DNA from: an uncultured Lachnospiraceae bacterium
GTDB lineage: Bacteria; Bacillota; Clostridia; Lachnospirales; Lachnospiraceae
Length of the DNA: 59,754 nt
NCBI GenBank assembly: GCA_945621435.1
Contig: CALZBR010000013.1
Span: 1-59,754, forward strand
Direction of reading: 5' to 3'
The position numbers and the translations under genes were made by a program. The notes below the pieces were generated by a model, which was not told the DNA's origin, searched no databases, and worked only from the letters and a program-made list of their open reading frames with translations. How positions within the stretch are numbered: the first letter of the stretch is position 1; each line of letters starts with the position of its first letter. Shown here piece after piece: positions 37,039 through 46,500 of this stretch.

Positions 37039-38037
37039 ATGGATATGTTTATTGATAAGCTTGCACAGAAATTTACTGCCCAGGAGATCATTAAAGCAAA
37101 TACAACCGCAGAGGCGGAGGAATTAAAAAACCTTCGCGAACAGGTGGAACAGTATACCGCCTGCCTGGACAAGCTGAAGAAATTGGTGGACGAGAGTGCT
37201 GAGAAGCTTCAGGGGAATGAAGCTTGCAGTGAAGAAATCCAACGTCTGGTAGAAGAAAGCATCGTTAAGATTCAGGCGATTCAACAGGACAGCGCGGGAT
37301 TGGAAGAATTAGGAGAGAAGCTTGAAACGGAGATCAGAAATCTGCTTGAGTCAGAGTTGACAGAGCGTATGGCAGATGAGATCGGAGATAAAGTCGAGGG
37401 ACGCCTGGAGACTGCAGTGAACCGTCAGCTGGAGAGCCAGGTAGAAGGCGTACTGAGCCGTCAGCTGGAGAGCCAGGTAGAAGGCGTACTGAGCCGTCAG
37501 CTGGAGAATCAGGTAGAAGGCGTACTGAGCCGTCAGCTGGAGAGCCAGGTAGAAGGCGTACTGAGCCGTCAGCTGGAGAATCAGGTAGAGGGCGTGCTGA
37601 GCCGTCAGCTGGAGAGCCAGGTAGAAGGCGTGCTGAGCCGTCAGCTGGAGAACCGTGTGGAAGGTGCTATCAGAAATCAGCTTCAGAGCCAGTTGAAAAA
37701 CCAATTGGACGCATCTCTGCAGGGCAGGCTGGAGAAGGAATTCGAGAAGCAGGCTGAGAACCAGGCGGCAGCGCTTGAGGCTGGCATGGAAGGCAAAACA
37801 GCTGCAGTCAGTGATGCCATTCATAAGGAATGTGTGAAAGTATATCGCAATGTTCAAGCCGTGATTTTGGAAGAAAATGAAAAACAGAAGTCCGAAAATG
37901 CAGAGGTGGGAAGTGCAGTCAGACTGATGAAGGGCAAGCTGGGAAAAATTTTCGGTGTTTCTGTTGTTGCCTTGATTGCCTCTTTACTCAGCGTGGCACT
38001 TCAGATCATGAATTTACTGAATATTAAACTGTTTTAA
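37039..38037 (+). CDS. Membrane-anchored coiled-coil protein with 12-residue repeats
   Basis: A 332-residue protein. Residues 1-128 are helical with a coiled coil (LKNLREQVEQY, LVDESAEKL). Then come tandem 12-residue units QLESQVEGVLSR, alternating S and N at position 4, six nearly exact copies and a decayed seventh, encoded at 37426-37677. A helical linker leads to a single C-terminal membrane helix (IFGVSVVALIASLLSVALQ) with a very short tail, so most of the protein should lie in the cytoplasm. GGAGGAG precedes ATG 37039. No function recognised; a length-variable spacer or scaffold is possible. Confidence 0.78.
   Translation: MDMFIDKLAQKFTAQEIIKANTTAEAEELKNLREQVEQYTACLDKLKKLVDESAEKLQGNEACSEEIQRLVEESIVKIQAIQQDSAGLEELGEKLETEIRNLLESELTERMADEIGDKVEGRLETAVNRQLESQVEGVLSRQLESQVEGVLSRQLENQVEGVLSRQLESQVEGVLSRQLENQVEGVLSRQLESQVEGVLSRQLENRVEGAIRNQLQSQLKNQLDASLQGRLEKEFEKQAENQAAALEAGMEGKTAAVSDAIHKECVKVYRNVQAVILEENEKQKSENAEVGSAVRLMKGKLGKIFGVSVVALIASLLSVALQIMNLLNIKLF
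37426..37677 (+). repeat. 36-bp in-frame tandem repeats, seven units
   Basis: Units begin at 37426, 37462, 37498, 37534, 37570, 37606 and 37642. The first six differ only by a few bases (for example GAGAGCCAG versus GAGAATCAG); units 1, 2 and 4 look identical. The seventh is clearly diverged. Near identity at the DNA level points to recent expansion and to likely copy-number differences between strains. Confidence 0.92.
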
Positions 38038-38069
38038 TAATATCGTTATAATATCAAGGAGATAAGCCG

Positions 38070-38633
38070 ATGGCAAAGGAGCTTTGGAAACCGGGGAATA
38101 TGCTGTATCCGTTACCTGTTGTGATGGTAAGTGTGGCGGATAAAAACGGGAAGAACAATATTGTGACCATTGCATGGGCAGGGACAATCTGTACCAATCC
38201 TCCCATGGTCAGTATCTCCGTGAGACCGGAACGTTATTCTTATCAGATCTTGAAGGAGACCGGAGAGTTTGTGATCAATCTCACTACCAGGGAGCTTGCG
38301 TATGCGACAGATTATTGCGGAGTGAAAAGCGGTCGGGATACAGATAAGTTCAAGGATATGGGGCTGACCCCGCTGCCGGGAGAGAAGGTCAAAGCACCTT
38401 TGATTGCAGAAAGTCCGGTGAATCTGGAGTGCAAGGTTACTCAGGTATTGGCGCTGGGGTCTCATGATATGTTTCTTGCGGAGGTAGTAGCCGTTCATGC
38501 GGATGAAAAATACATGGATGAGAATCATAAGTTCCATTTGGAAAAGGCTGATCCCATCGTTTACTCCCACGGCGCATATCTTGTATGCGGAGAACAGATT
38601 GGCACTTTCGGATATAGTGTAAAAAAGAAGTAA
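38070..38633 (+). CDS. Flavin reductase-family (flavoredoxin-like) protein
   Basis: A 187-residue FMN-binding split-barrel protein of the flavin reductase/flavoredoxin family, with VVMVSVAD, NIVTIAWAGTICTNPPMVSIS, GEFVINL and LGSHDMFLAEVV. It resembles the N-terminal module of the rubrerythrin fusion at the start of the window. Likely cytoplasmic electron carrier or NAD(P)H:flavin reductase. AAGGAG precedes ATG 38070; 32 nt after the repeat protein gene. Confidence 0.88.
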   Translation: MAKELWKPGNMLYPLPVVMVSVADKNGKNNIVTIAWAGTICTNPPMVSISVRPERYSYQILKETGEFVINLTTRELAYATDYCGVKSGRDTDKFKDMGLTPLPGEKVKAPLIAESPVNLECKVTQVLALGSHDMFLAEVVAVHADEKYMDENHKFHLEKADPIVYSHGAYLVCGEQIGTFGYSVKKK

Positions 38634-38669
38634 AGATTAACCTTGTAATAGCAGTCTTACAATCATAAA

Positions 38670-38695
38670 GGGGAGCCGGGATGGCTTCCTTTTTT
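38670..38695 (+). terminator. Intrinsic terminator after the flavin reductase gene
   Basis: GGGGAGCC and GGCTTCC pair around GGGAT and are followed by six T residues. Confidence 0.85.
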
Positions 38696-38771
38696 GCATA
38701 AATTACTTTCATATGGGAATAATAAGCATGGATAGCATAAGAATTATTTCGTAAACAATTGTAAATCTGTC

Positions 38772-38800
38772 TTTACAAGCATTTCGTTTGCTGTTAGAAT
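38772..38800 (+). promoter_or_regulatory. Promoter of the M23 peptidase gene
   Basis: TTTACA at 38772-38777, 17 nt, TAGAAT at 38795-38800. Confidence 0.65.
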
Positions 38801-38867
38801 AGCTTTGTTACAAAATTATTACAATTTGATAAAATGGTTTGAACTGATAGATTTGAGCGGGATTTGA

Positions 38868-40445
38868 ATGAATAGAAGGAAATACAGGTATAAAAAATTA
38901 AAATATACATATATTAAAACTACAGTACTCACTCTTTTACTTGGCTTTTTCATAGTGAGAGGATATACGCCCTTTGTCAGAACCGGAGAGAATTTCTTTC
39001 ACGTACAGGTAAACGGTCAGAACGTCGGAACTTTGGACAGTCGTGAGAAAGCGGAGGAGCTCCTGATTGAGGCCAGAAGAAAAGTAGCTTCCGGGAGTCG
39101 GGAGCTTGTCTTTATGGAAACGGAGCTGGTGGTGACCGGAGAAGAAGTTGTCTGGGGGCTCCCTGACAGCGAGAAAGAGGTTCTAAAAAACATGGAAGAT
39201 GTTCTGAGGAACTCGGTTATAGAAACCATGCACCGTTCTTATGCGCTGAAGGTGGATGACTATGTGGTAAACCTGGCAAGCTTGGAGGAAGTCACAGCAT
39301 TATTGCAGACCGGAATTCACAAATACGATCTGACAGGCAAATTTGCTGTTGAACTGAGTTATGATACAGACAGGGAATTCAGTGTTCTGTCTGCTGATGT
39401 GAAAAGGTACCGGGAGGAGGCTGCGGAAAGCCAGAAGGATTATTCCAGGGGCGGCATTGCAGAGGTATTTGCAGGAGCAGGACAACCGGAGAAACCGGAG
39501 TCGGAAAAAGATTTTGAAGACTATGAGCTTGGCATTCAGGAAATGAGTTTTTCAGAAAGCGTCGAAGTGGTGGAGGCCTATCTCCCGGAGACACAGCTGA
39601 CTTCTCTTGAGGTGGCGGTGGAAGAAGTCATTAAGGAACAGGAGACTGCAAGCATCTACGAGGTTGTCAAGGGAGATACCCTGACAGAGATTGCCATGAA
39701 GGTCAATATTCCCATGGACAAGATTATCGAGATGAACGATAGTCTGGAGGATGAAAATACCGTTCTGCAGATTGGTCAGCAGCTTGTGATTACCGTGCCG
39801 GAACCGGAGCTCTCCGTCATCAGAACGGAACAGAATTATATTGAAGAGATCTATGATGCAGAGGTTATCATAATTGATGTAGATGACTGGTATACGACAC
39901 AGACTGAGATCCTTCAGCATCCTTCTGCCGGATTCCGAAAGATAATAGCCAATACAACTTATCTCAATGATAAAGCTGTATCGAGAGAGATCGTGAAGGA
40001 AGAAGTGGTGATGGAAGCCGTGCCTAAGATTATGAAGCGTGGCACAAAGATTCCGCCCACTTATATAAAGCCGCTGGCGGGAGGACGTATCAGCTCCTAT
40101 TTCGGACGCAGAAAGGCACCGACAGCCGGCGCAAGTACGTATCACAAGGGTATCGACTGGGCAACACCGGTAGGAACAGCCGTTAAGGCCTCCAGTGGTG
40201 GTGTGGTAGTTTCCGCAGGCTGGGGTAGCGGATACGGATATGTGATATACATTAAGCATCCCGATGGCAAACAGACCAGATATGCGCACCTGAGTAAAAT
40301 ACTGGTTTCAGCAGGACAAACTGTGAAACAAGGAGACAGAATCGCACTCAGCGGTAATACCGGAATTACCTCCGGACCACATCTCCATTTCGAGATCTTG
40401 GTAAACGGTGTCCAGGTAAATCCGCTTGATTATGTACCCCAGTAA
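38868..40445 (+). CDS. Membrane-anchored M23 endopeptidase with LysM and G5 domains
   Basis: A 525-residue cell-wall hydrolase. A basic N terminus and membrane helix (about 18-33) anchor it outside the cell. Residues 263-310 are a LysM peptidoglycan-binding domain (YEVVKGDTLTEIAMKVNI), about 315-393 look like a G5 domain, and 400-525 are the M23 zinc endopeptidase with H426-K-G-I-D430 and the HLHFE motif. It cleaves peptide cross-links during growth, division or sporulation. The start is preceded only by GAGCGGG, a weak ribosome site. The next gene, murA, has its own promoter. Confidence 0.92.
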   Translation: MNRRKYRYKKLKYTYIKTTVLTLLLGFFIVRGYTPFVRTGENFFHVQVNGQNVGTLDSREKAEELLIEARRKVASGSRELVFMETELVVTGEEVVWGLPDSEKEVLKNMEDVLRNSVIETMHRSYALKVDDYVVNLASLEEVTALLQTGIHKYDLTGKFAVELSYDTDREFSVLSADVKRYREEAAESQKDYSRGGIAEVFAGAGQPEKPESEKDFEDYELGIQEMSFSESVEVVEAYLPETQLTSLEVAVEEVIKEQETASIYEVVKGDTLTEIAMKVNIPMDKIIEMNDSLEDENTVLQIGQQLVITVPEPELSVIRTEQNYIEEIYDAEVIIIDVDDWYTTQTEILQHPSAGFRKIIANTTYLNDKAVSREIVKEEVVMEAVPKIMKRGTKIPPTYIKPLAGGRISSYFGRRKAPTAGASTYHKGIDWATPVGTAVKASSGGVVVSAGWGSGYGYVIYIKHPDGKQTRYAHLSKILVSAGQTVKQGDRIALSGNTGITSGPHLHFEILVNGVQVNPLDYVPQ

Positions 40446-40484
40446 ACTATATTTTGTGGGTAAACGGTTAGAATACATGTTCTG

Positions 40485-40513
40485 TTTACAAATTGTGGGA
40501 GTTATGCTACAAT
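40485..40513 (+). promoter_or_regulatory. Promoter of murA
   Basis: TTTACA at 40485-40490, 17 nt, TACAAT at 40508-40513. The -35 is part of an inverted repeat (GTAAAC/GTTTAC, 40460-40489) that may end the preceding transcript or bind a regulator. Confidence 0.7.
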
Positions 40514-40579
40514 GACCGTAAGTATAGTCTTAAGAAAAAATTAATAAAGTCATAAACCTTATAAGAGGTATATTATATT

Positions 40580-41872
40580 ATGGAACAATATGTGATTAAA
40601 GGTGGAAATCCTTTAGTGGGAGATGTTGAGATAGGTGGTGCCAAAAATGCAGCACTTCCGATTCTTGCGGCTTCCATTATGACAAATGAATCGGTATATA
40701 TAGATAATCTGCCGGATGTCAGAGATATCAACGTTTTGCTGACTGCAATGTCCAATATCGGCGTGACTGTGAAACGGGAGGACAGGCATAAGGTAATGCT
40801 CAATGCCGGCGGTATCAACAGTCTGATTGTCGAAGAAGAGACCTTAAAAAAAATCAGAGCTTCCTATTATCTCGTGGGAGCTTTGCTTGGAAAATACAAG
40901 TATGCTGAAGTTGTGCTCCCCGGAGGCTGTGATATCGGTTCCAGGGCAATTGATCAGCATATCAAAGGCTTCCGTTCTCTGGGAGCTACCGTTACCATTG
41001 AACATGGTATGATCAAAGCCAGTGCCGAGCATCTGACCGGAGCTCATATCTATATGGATGTAGTCAGCGTCGGCGCAACAATCAATGTTATGATGGCCGC
41101 TACCATGGCAGAGGGTGTGACGATCATTGAGAACTCAGCCAAGGAACCTCACGTGGTTGACCTGGCCAATTTCCTGAACAGCATGGGTGCTAACATCAAG
41201 GGTGCGGGAACGGATGTGATCCGTATCAAGGGTGTCTCCAAGCTGCACGGTACAAATTATACGATTATTCCGGATCAGATAGAAGCCGGCACATATATGT
41301 TTGCAGCGGCGGTTACAAAGGGAGATATCACCGTTAAAAATATCATTCCCAAGCACTTGGAGTCAATCACGGCAAAGCTCCTGGAGATTGGCTGTGAAGT
41401 GGAAGAGACGGATGACTGTATCCGTGTGGTTGCTTCCAGACAATTGCAACATACCCATGTAAAGACTCTTCCTTATCCCGGCTTCCCTACGGATATGCAG
41501 CCTCAGATTACAGTTGCCCTGGCTCTGGCAAAAGGGACAAGCATTGTGACTGAGAGTATTTTTGAGAATCGTTTTAAGTATGTGGACGAGCTGACCAGAA
41601 TGGGAGCGAACATCAAGGTAGAGGGCAACACCGCTATTATTGACGGCGTAGGCAGATATACCGGTGCCAGCATCTCGGCTCCCGACCTTCGTGCCGGTGC
41701 AGCACTTGTCATTGCGGCACTTGCAGCTGACGGTTTCACTACGGTGGACGATATCAAGTACATCGAGAGAGGGTACGAGGATTTTCATGTGAAGCTTCAT
41801 AATCTGGGGGCTCAGATTGAGCTTGTGCAGACGGAGAAGGATATTCAGAAGTTCAAGATGAAAGTTGGTTAA
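40580..41872 (+). CDS. murA: UDP-N-acetylglucosamine 1-carboxyvinyltransferase MurA
   Basis: A 430-residue enzyme making the first committed step of peptidoglycan synthesis from UDP-GlcNAc and phosphoenolpyruvate. GGAKNAALPILA contains K22, and C117 in PGGCDIGSRAID is the catalytic cysteine that fosfomycin alkylates; the fosfomycin-sensitive form is thus kept. Length is normal. AGAGG lies upstream of ATG 40580. Confidence 0.95.
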   Translation: MEQYVIKGGNPLVGDVEIGGAKNAALPILAASIMTNESVYIDNLPDVRDINVLLTAMSNIGVTVKREDRHKVMLNAGGINSLIVEEETLKKIRASYYLVGALLGKYKYAEVVLPGGCDIGSRAIDQHIKGFRSLGATVTIEHGMIKASAEHLTGAHIYMDVVSVGATINVMMAATMAEGVTIIENSAKEPHVVDLANFLNSMGANIKGAGTDVIRIKGVSKLHGTNYTIIPDQIEAGTYMFAAAVTKGDITVKNIIPKHLESITAKLLEIGCEVEETDDCIRVVASRQLQHTHVKTLPYPGFPTDMQPQITVALALAKGTSIVTESIFENRFKYVDELTRMGANIKVEGNTAIIDGVGRYTGASISAPDLRAGAALVIAALAADGFTTVDDIKYIERGYEDFHVKLHNLGAQIELVQTEKDIQKFKMKVG

Positions 41873-41895
41873 TTTCGGAAGAAGATATATTTTTG

Positions 41896-41924
41896 TTGAC
41901 AAATGTCAAAGGTCGTAGTAATTT
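41896..41924 (+). promoter_or_regulatory. Promoter of the SAM riboswitch-metK unit
   Basis: TTGACA at 41896-41901, 17 nt, TAATTT at 41919-41924, about 25 nt before the riboswitch. Confidence 0.75.
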
Positions 41925-41951
41925 AATTTTGTAAGAAAAATCCATATATTT

Positions 41952-42054
41952 CTCTTATTCAGAGTGGTGGAGATACATAGGATCTGTGAAGCCACGGCAA
42001 CCCCGCCCATGCGGAAGGTGCCTCCCTGAGCGAGTTTAGTCGAACAATAAGAGG
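41952..42054 (+). ncRNA. SAM-I riboswitch (S box)
   Basis: Hallmarks in order: P1 strand CTCTTATTC, GTGGTGGAGA, the GAAGCC-CGGCAACC core, GGAAGGTGCC, and the closing GAACAATAAGAG that pairs back with P1. It binds S-adenosylmethionine and turns metK off by letting the terminator at 42080 form. Confidence 0.95.
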
Positions 42055-42079
42055 ATTTGATAGTTTGTAATGATTCATC

Positions 42080-42106
42080 AATCCGCTTTTTGTAAGCGGA
42101 TTTTTC
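42080..42106 (+). terminator. Riboswitch-controlled terminator before metK
   Basis: AATCCGCTT pairs with AAGCGGATT around a TTTGT loop and is followed by T residues. It is the expression platform of the SAM-I riboswitch. Confidence 0.9.
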
Positions 42107-42152
42107 TTATGGAAAAAAATAATTTGGTTGATTTACGAAAGGAGTAAAAGAC

Positions 42153-43358
42153 ATGGAGAAACGTTTATTTACCTCGGAGTCCGTTACAGAAGGACATCCC
42201 GACAAAATGTGTGACGCAATCTCAGATGCGATTCTGGACGCGCTGATGGAGAAGGATCCCATGAGCCGTGTGGCGTGTGAGACCGCAAGCTGTACCGGAT
42301 TTGTACTGGTGACAGGTGAGATTACCACCAATGCTTATGTGGATATTCAGAAAATCGTGCGCGATACTGTAAAGGAAATCGGCTATGACAGATCCGAGTA
42401 TGGTTTTGACGGCAATACCTGTGCCGTGCTGGTTGCCATCGATGAGCAGTCCTCCGATATCGCAATGGGCGTTGACAAAGCGCTGGAAGCAAAGCAGAGT
42501 GAGGAAGCCGGAGAAGCAGGTATGACCGATGAACAGCTGGAAGCCATCGGTGCAGGAGACCAGGGTATGATGTTCGGTTATGCCACCAACGAGACCCCTG
42601 AGCTGATGCCTTATCCCATTTCTCTTGCTCATAAGATTGCAAGACAGCTGACCAAGGTTCGTAAGGACGGTACTCTGAAGTATCTTCGTCCCGACGGTAA
42701 GAGCCAGGTATCCGTGGAATATGATGAGAACGGCAAGCCTGTTCGTCTCGAGGCAGTGGTTCTTTCCACTCAGCATGACCCCGATGTGACCCAGGAGCAG
42801 ATTCACGAGGATATCAGAAAGTATGTCTTTGATCCCGTGCTTCCTGCAGAGCTGATCGACGACAATACCAAGTTCTTCATCAACCCTACCGGACGTTTCG
42901 TAATCGGTGGTCCTCACGGTGATGCAGGTCTGACCGGACGCAAGATTATCGTTGATACCTATGGTGGATATGCCCGTCACGGCGGCGGTGCGTTCTCCGG
43001 AAAAGACTGCACCAAGGTTGACAGAAGTGCTGCCTATGCAGCCCGCTATGTTGCAAAAAACATTGTTGCGGCAGGACTTGCGGAAAAGTGCGAGATTCAA
43101 CTGTCTTATGCTATCGGCGTAGCACAGCCTACCTCCGTCATGGTTGACACCTTCGGTACCGGCAAGGTATCCGATGAGAAGCTGGTGGAGATTATCCGTG
43201 AGAACTTCGACCTTCGGCCTGCCGGAATCATCAAAATGCTGAACCTGCGCAGACCCATCTATAAGCAGACAGCAGCTTATGGTCACTTCGGACGCGACGA
43301 TGTTTCCCTTCCCTGGGAGGCAGTGGACAAGGCAGAGACCTTGAAGAAGTATCTGTAA
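42153..43358 (+). CDS. metK: S-adenosylmethionine synthetase MetK
   Basis: A 401-residue enzyme forming SAM from methionine and ATP. Motifs: [24 protein letters not shown], the ATP hexapeptide [12 protein letters not shown] and the P-loop [19 protein letters not shown]. Length is normal. AAAGGAG lies upstream of ATG 42153. Feedback control by the SAM-I riboswitch is direct: the product is the ligand. Confidence 0.97.
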   Translation: MEKRLFTSESVTEGHPDKMCDAISDAILDALMEKDPMSRVACETASCTGFVLVTGEITTNAYVDIQKIVRDTVKEIGYDRSEYGFDGNTCAVLVAIDEQSSDIAMGVDKALEAKQSEEAGEAGMTDEQLEAIGAGDQGMMFGYATNETPELMPYPISLAHKIARQLTKVRKDGTLKYLRPDGKSQVSVEYDENGKPVRLEAVVLSTQHDPDVTQEQIHEDIRKYVFDPVLPAELIDDNTKFFINPTGRFVIGGPHGDAGLTGRKIIVDTYGGYARHGGGAFSGKDCTKVDRSAAYAARYVAKNIVAAGLAEKCEIQLSYAIGVAQPTSVMVDTFGTGKVSDEKLVEIIRENFDLRPAGIIKMLNLRRPIYKQTAAYGHFGRDDVSLPWEAVDKAETLKKYL

Positions 43359-43391
43359 AGACAAAAAAGGGATATCTCATACGTTATGAAT

Positions 43392-43427
43392 GGGCACGAC
43401 TGCGAGAGCGGTATTGTGCCCTTTTTT
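43392..43427 (+). terminator. Terminator after metK
   Basis: GGGCAC pairs with GTGCCC around a partly paired loop, followed by six T residues. Confidence 0.85.
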
Positions 43428-43474
43428 ATTTACACATTACAGATGCAACCGGGCAGGGGGATATCCTTTGCATC

Positions 43475-43503
43475 TTTACAAATCAGGCGGATTTCTGTAT
43501 TAT
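43475..43503 (+). promoter_or_regulatory. Promoter of dnaE
   Basis: TTTACA at 43475-43480, 17 nt, TATTAT at 43498-43503. Only about 30 nt of leader precede the start codon. Confidence 0.65.
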
Positions 43504-43539
43504 TTACTATAGATAAAATGCAGTGCGGGGAGTGTAAAA

Positions 43540-46500
43540 ATGGCATTTGTACATCTTCATGTCCACACGGAGTATTCGTTACTGGACGGTTCCAATAAAA
43601 TAAAGGAATACGTGTCCCGGGTCAAGGAACTGGGCATGAACAGTGCTGCCATCACGGATCATGGAGTGATGTATGGTGCCATTGATTTCTATCGTGCAGC
43701 GGAGGCGGCAGGAATTAAGCCGATCATCGGCTGCGAAGTGTATGTGGCACCGAACTCAAGATTCGATAAAGAGCTTACCGGCGGAGAGGACAGATATTAT
43801 CACCTGGTGCTTTTGGCGGAAAATAATGTTGGCTACGACAATTTGATTAAGATTGTCAGCAAGGGCTTTACGGAGGGGTATTATTATAAACCAAGAGTGG
43901 ACATGGAGGTGCTGAACCGTTACCACGAGGGAATTATCGCACTGTCTGCCTGCCTTGCGGGGGAAGTGCAGAGATATCTTGCAAAGGGACTCCGTGACGA
44001 GGCCAGGAAGGCTGCTCTGAAATATGAGGAATGTTTCGGCAAAGGTAACTTCTTCCTGGAACTTCAGGATCATGGGATTCCCACACAGAGACTGGTGAAC
44101 ACAGAGCTGATGAAAATGAGCCGGGAGCTGGGAATTGAACTGGTAGTCACGAATGATGTTCACTATACCTATGCGGAGGATGCGGAGCCCCATGATATTC
44201 TGCTCTGCCTGCAGACAGGGAAAAAACTATCTGATGAAGACCGCATGCGCTATGAGGGCGGACAATACTACGTCAAGAGCGAAGAGGAAATGAAGGGGTT
44301 GTTCCCCTACGCCTGGGAGGCTGTGGAGAATACCCAGAGAATTGCTGACCGCTGTAATGTGACCATAAAGTTCGGCGAGACGAAACTGCCGCACTACGAG
44401 GTGCCGGAGGGCTATGATTCCTGGTCCTATCTGAACAAGCTCTGTGAGGATGGGCTGAAAGAACGCTACGGTCGTGTGGAACAGGATCCGGAGACCGGGG
44501 AGCAGACTCTGGAAATGGTGAAGGAGCAGCCGGCGGGAAACACCGGCCAGACCCTGGGAGAGCGGCTGGAATACGAGCTGGGTATTATCAGGACCATGGG
44601 GTATGTAGATTATTTTCTCATTGTCTGGGATTACATTAATTACGCCAAGTCCAATGGTATTCCCGTAGGTCCGGGACGTGGCTCCGCCGCGGGAAGCATC
44701 GTTTCCTATTGTTTAAAAATCACCAATATTGACCCGATCAGATATGACCTGCTGTTTGAGCGCTTCCTGAATCCGGAACGTGTCTCCATGCCCGATATTG
44801 ACGTGGACTTCTGCCCTAACGGAAGGCAACAGGTAATCGATTATGTCTGCGAGAAATACGGTAAGGAAAAGGTAGTACAGATTGTCACCTTCGGTACGCT
44901 GGCGGCAAAGGGTGTCATCCGAGATGTGGCAAGGGTCATGGATCTGCCTTATTCCTTTGCGGATTCCATCGCCAAGATGATTCCCAACGAACTCAACATC
45001 ACCTTGGAACTGGCACTGGAGAAGAATCCGGAATTTCGCAAGCTGTATCAGGAGGATCAACAGGTACATGACCTGATAGAGATGTGTAAACGCCTGGAAG
45101 GCCTGCCAAGGCATACCGGCATGCATGCCGCGGGTGTGGTCATCTGTCCCAGGGAAGCAGATGAGTTTGTGCCCTTGTCCCGGGGAAGCGACGGTTCCAT
45201 CACCACCCAGTTCACCATGACGACATTGGAAGAGTTGGGGCTGCTGAAGATGGACTTTCTGGGTCTTCGCAATCTTACGGTCATTCGGGACGCAGTGAAC
45301 TTCGTGGAACAGACCACAGGCAAAAAGATTGATATCGACAATATTGATTACAACGATCCGGAGGTTCTGGCCTCCATCGGTACCGGTCGCACGGACGGTG
45401 TATTCCAGCTGGAAAGCGGTGGAATGAAGAGCTTCATGAAGGAGCTTCGTCCCCAGAGTCTGGAGGATATCATCGCAGGCATTTCCCTTTACCGCCCCGG
45501 TCCCATGGACTTTATTCCACGCTATATCAAAGGGAAAAACAGTAATGAAGAGATAACCTATGCCTGTCCCCAGCTGGAGCCGATCCTGAAGGCAACTTAT
45601 GGCTGTATCGTATATCAGGAGCAGGTAATGCAGATCGTGCGCTCCCTGAGCGGATATACCATGGGACGAAGCGACCTTGTCCGCAGAGCCATGAGTAAGA
45701 AGAAGCAATCCGTCATGGAGAAGGAACGGGCGAACTTTGTCTACGGCAATCCTGAAGAGAATATACCGGGTTGCGTGTCGCAGGGAATCGATGAGAAGGT
45801 GGCTGCCGGTATCTATGACGAGATGATGGACTTTGCAAAGTATGCCTTTAACAAATCTCATGCAGCCTGCTATGCCGTGGTTACCATGCAGACGGCCTGG
45901 TTAAAATATTATTATCCCGTGGAATTCATGGCAGCGCTGATGACTTCGGTTATCGATAATCCCAAGAAACTGTCGGAGTATATCCTGGTCAGCAGGACGA
46001 TGGGAATCGAGCTTCTGCCTCCGGATATCAATGAAGGACAGAGTGGTTTCGTGGTCAGCGGGGACAAGATCCGCTATGCGCTGACGGCCATTAAGAACGT
46101 GGGACGCTCTGTCATTGAGGGTATCGTGGAGGAGCGAAGGCTGGGAGGTCCTTTTTCCAACCTGAAGGATTTTATTTCCCGAACGGTCAACAGAGATCTG
46201 AACAAGCGGGCAGTGGAGAATCTGATCAAAGCGGGAGCCCTGGACAGCCTGGGCGGTACCAGACAGCAGTACATGAGCGTGTATGTACAGATTATGGACC
46301 ACATCACCAAAGACAAGAAGAACAATCTTGCGGGACAGCTGTCGCTGTTTGATATTGTGGATGAATCTCAAAAGGAGGAATTCGACATCCGGATGCCCAA
46401 TGTCGGAGAATACGAGAAGGAGCTTCTGCTTTCCTTTGAGAAAGAGGTGATGGGAGTCTACCTCAGCGGTCATCCGCTGGAAGCATGGCAGGAGCTGTGG

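Noticed and set aside
37426..37677. CRISPR array
   Set aside because: Repeats are contiguous without spacers and lie in frame inside a coding gene.
43386..43598. Open frame of 70 codons between metK and dnaE
   Set aside because: It spans the metK terminator and the dnaE promoter and overlaps the dnaE start in another frame.
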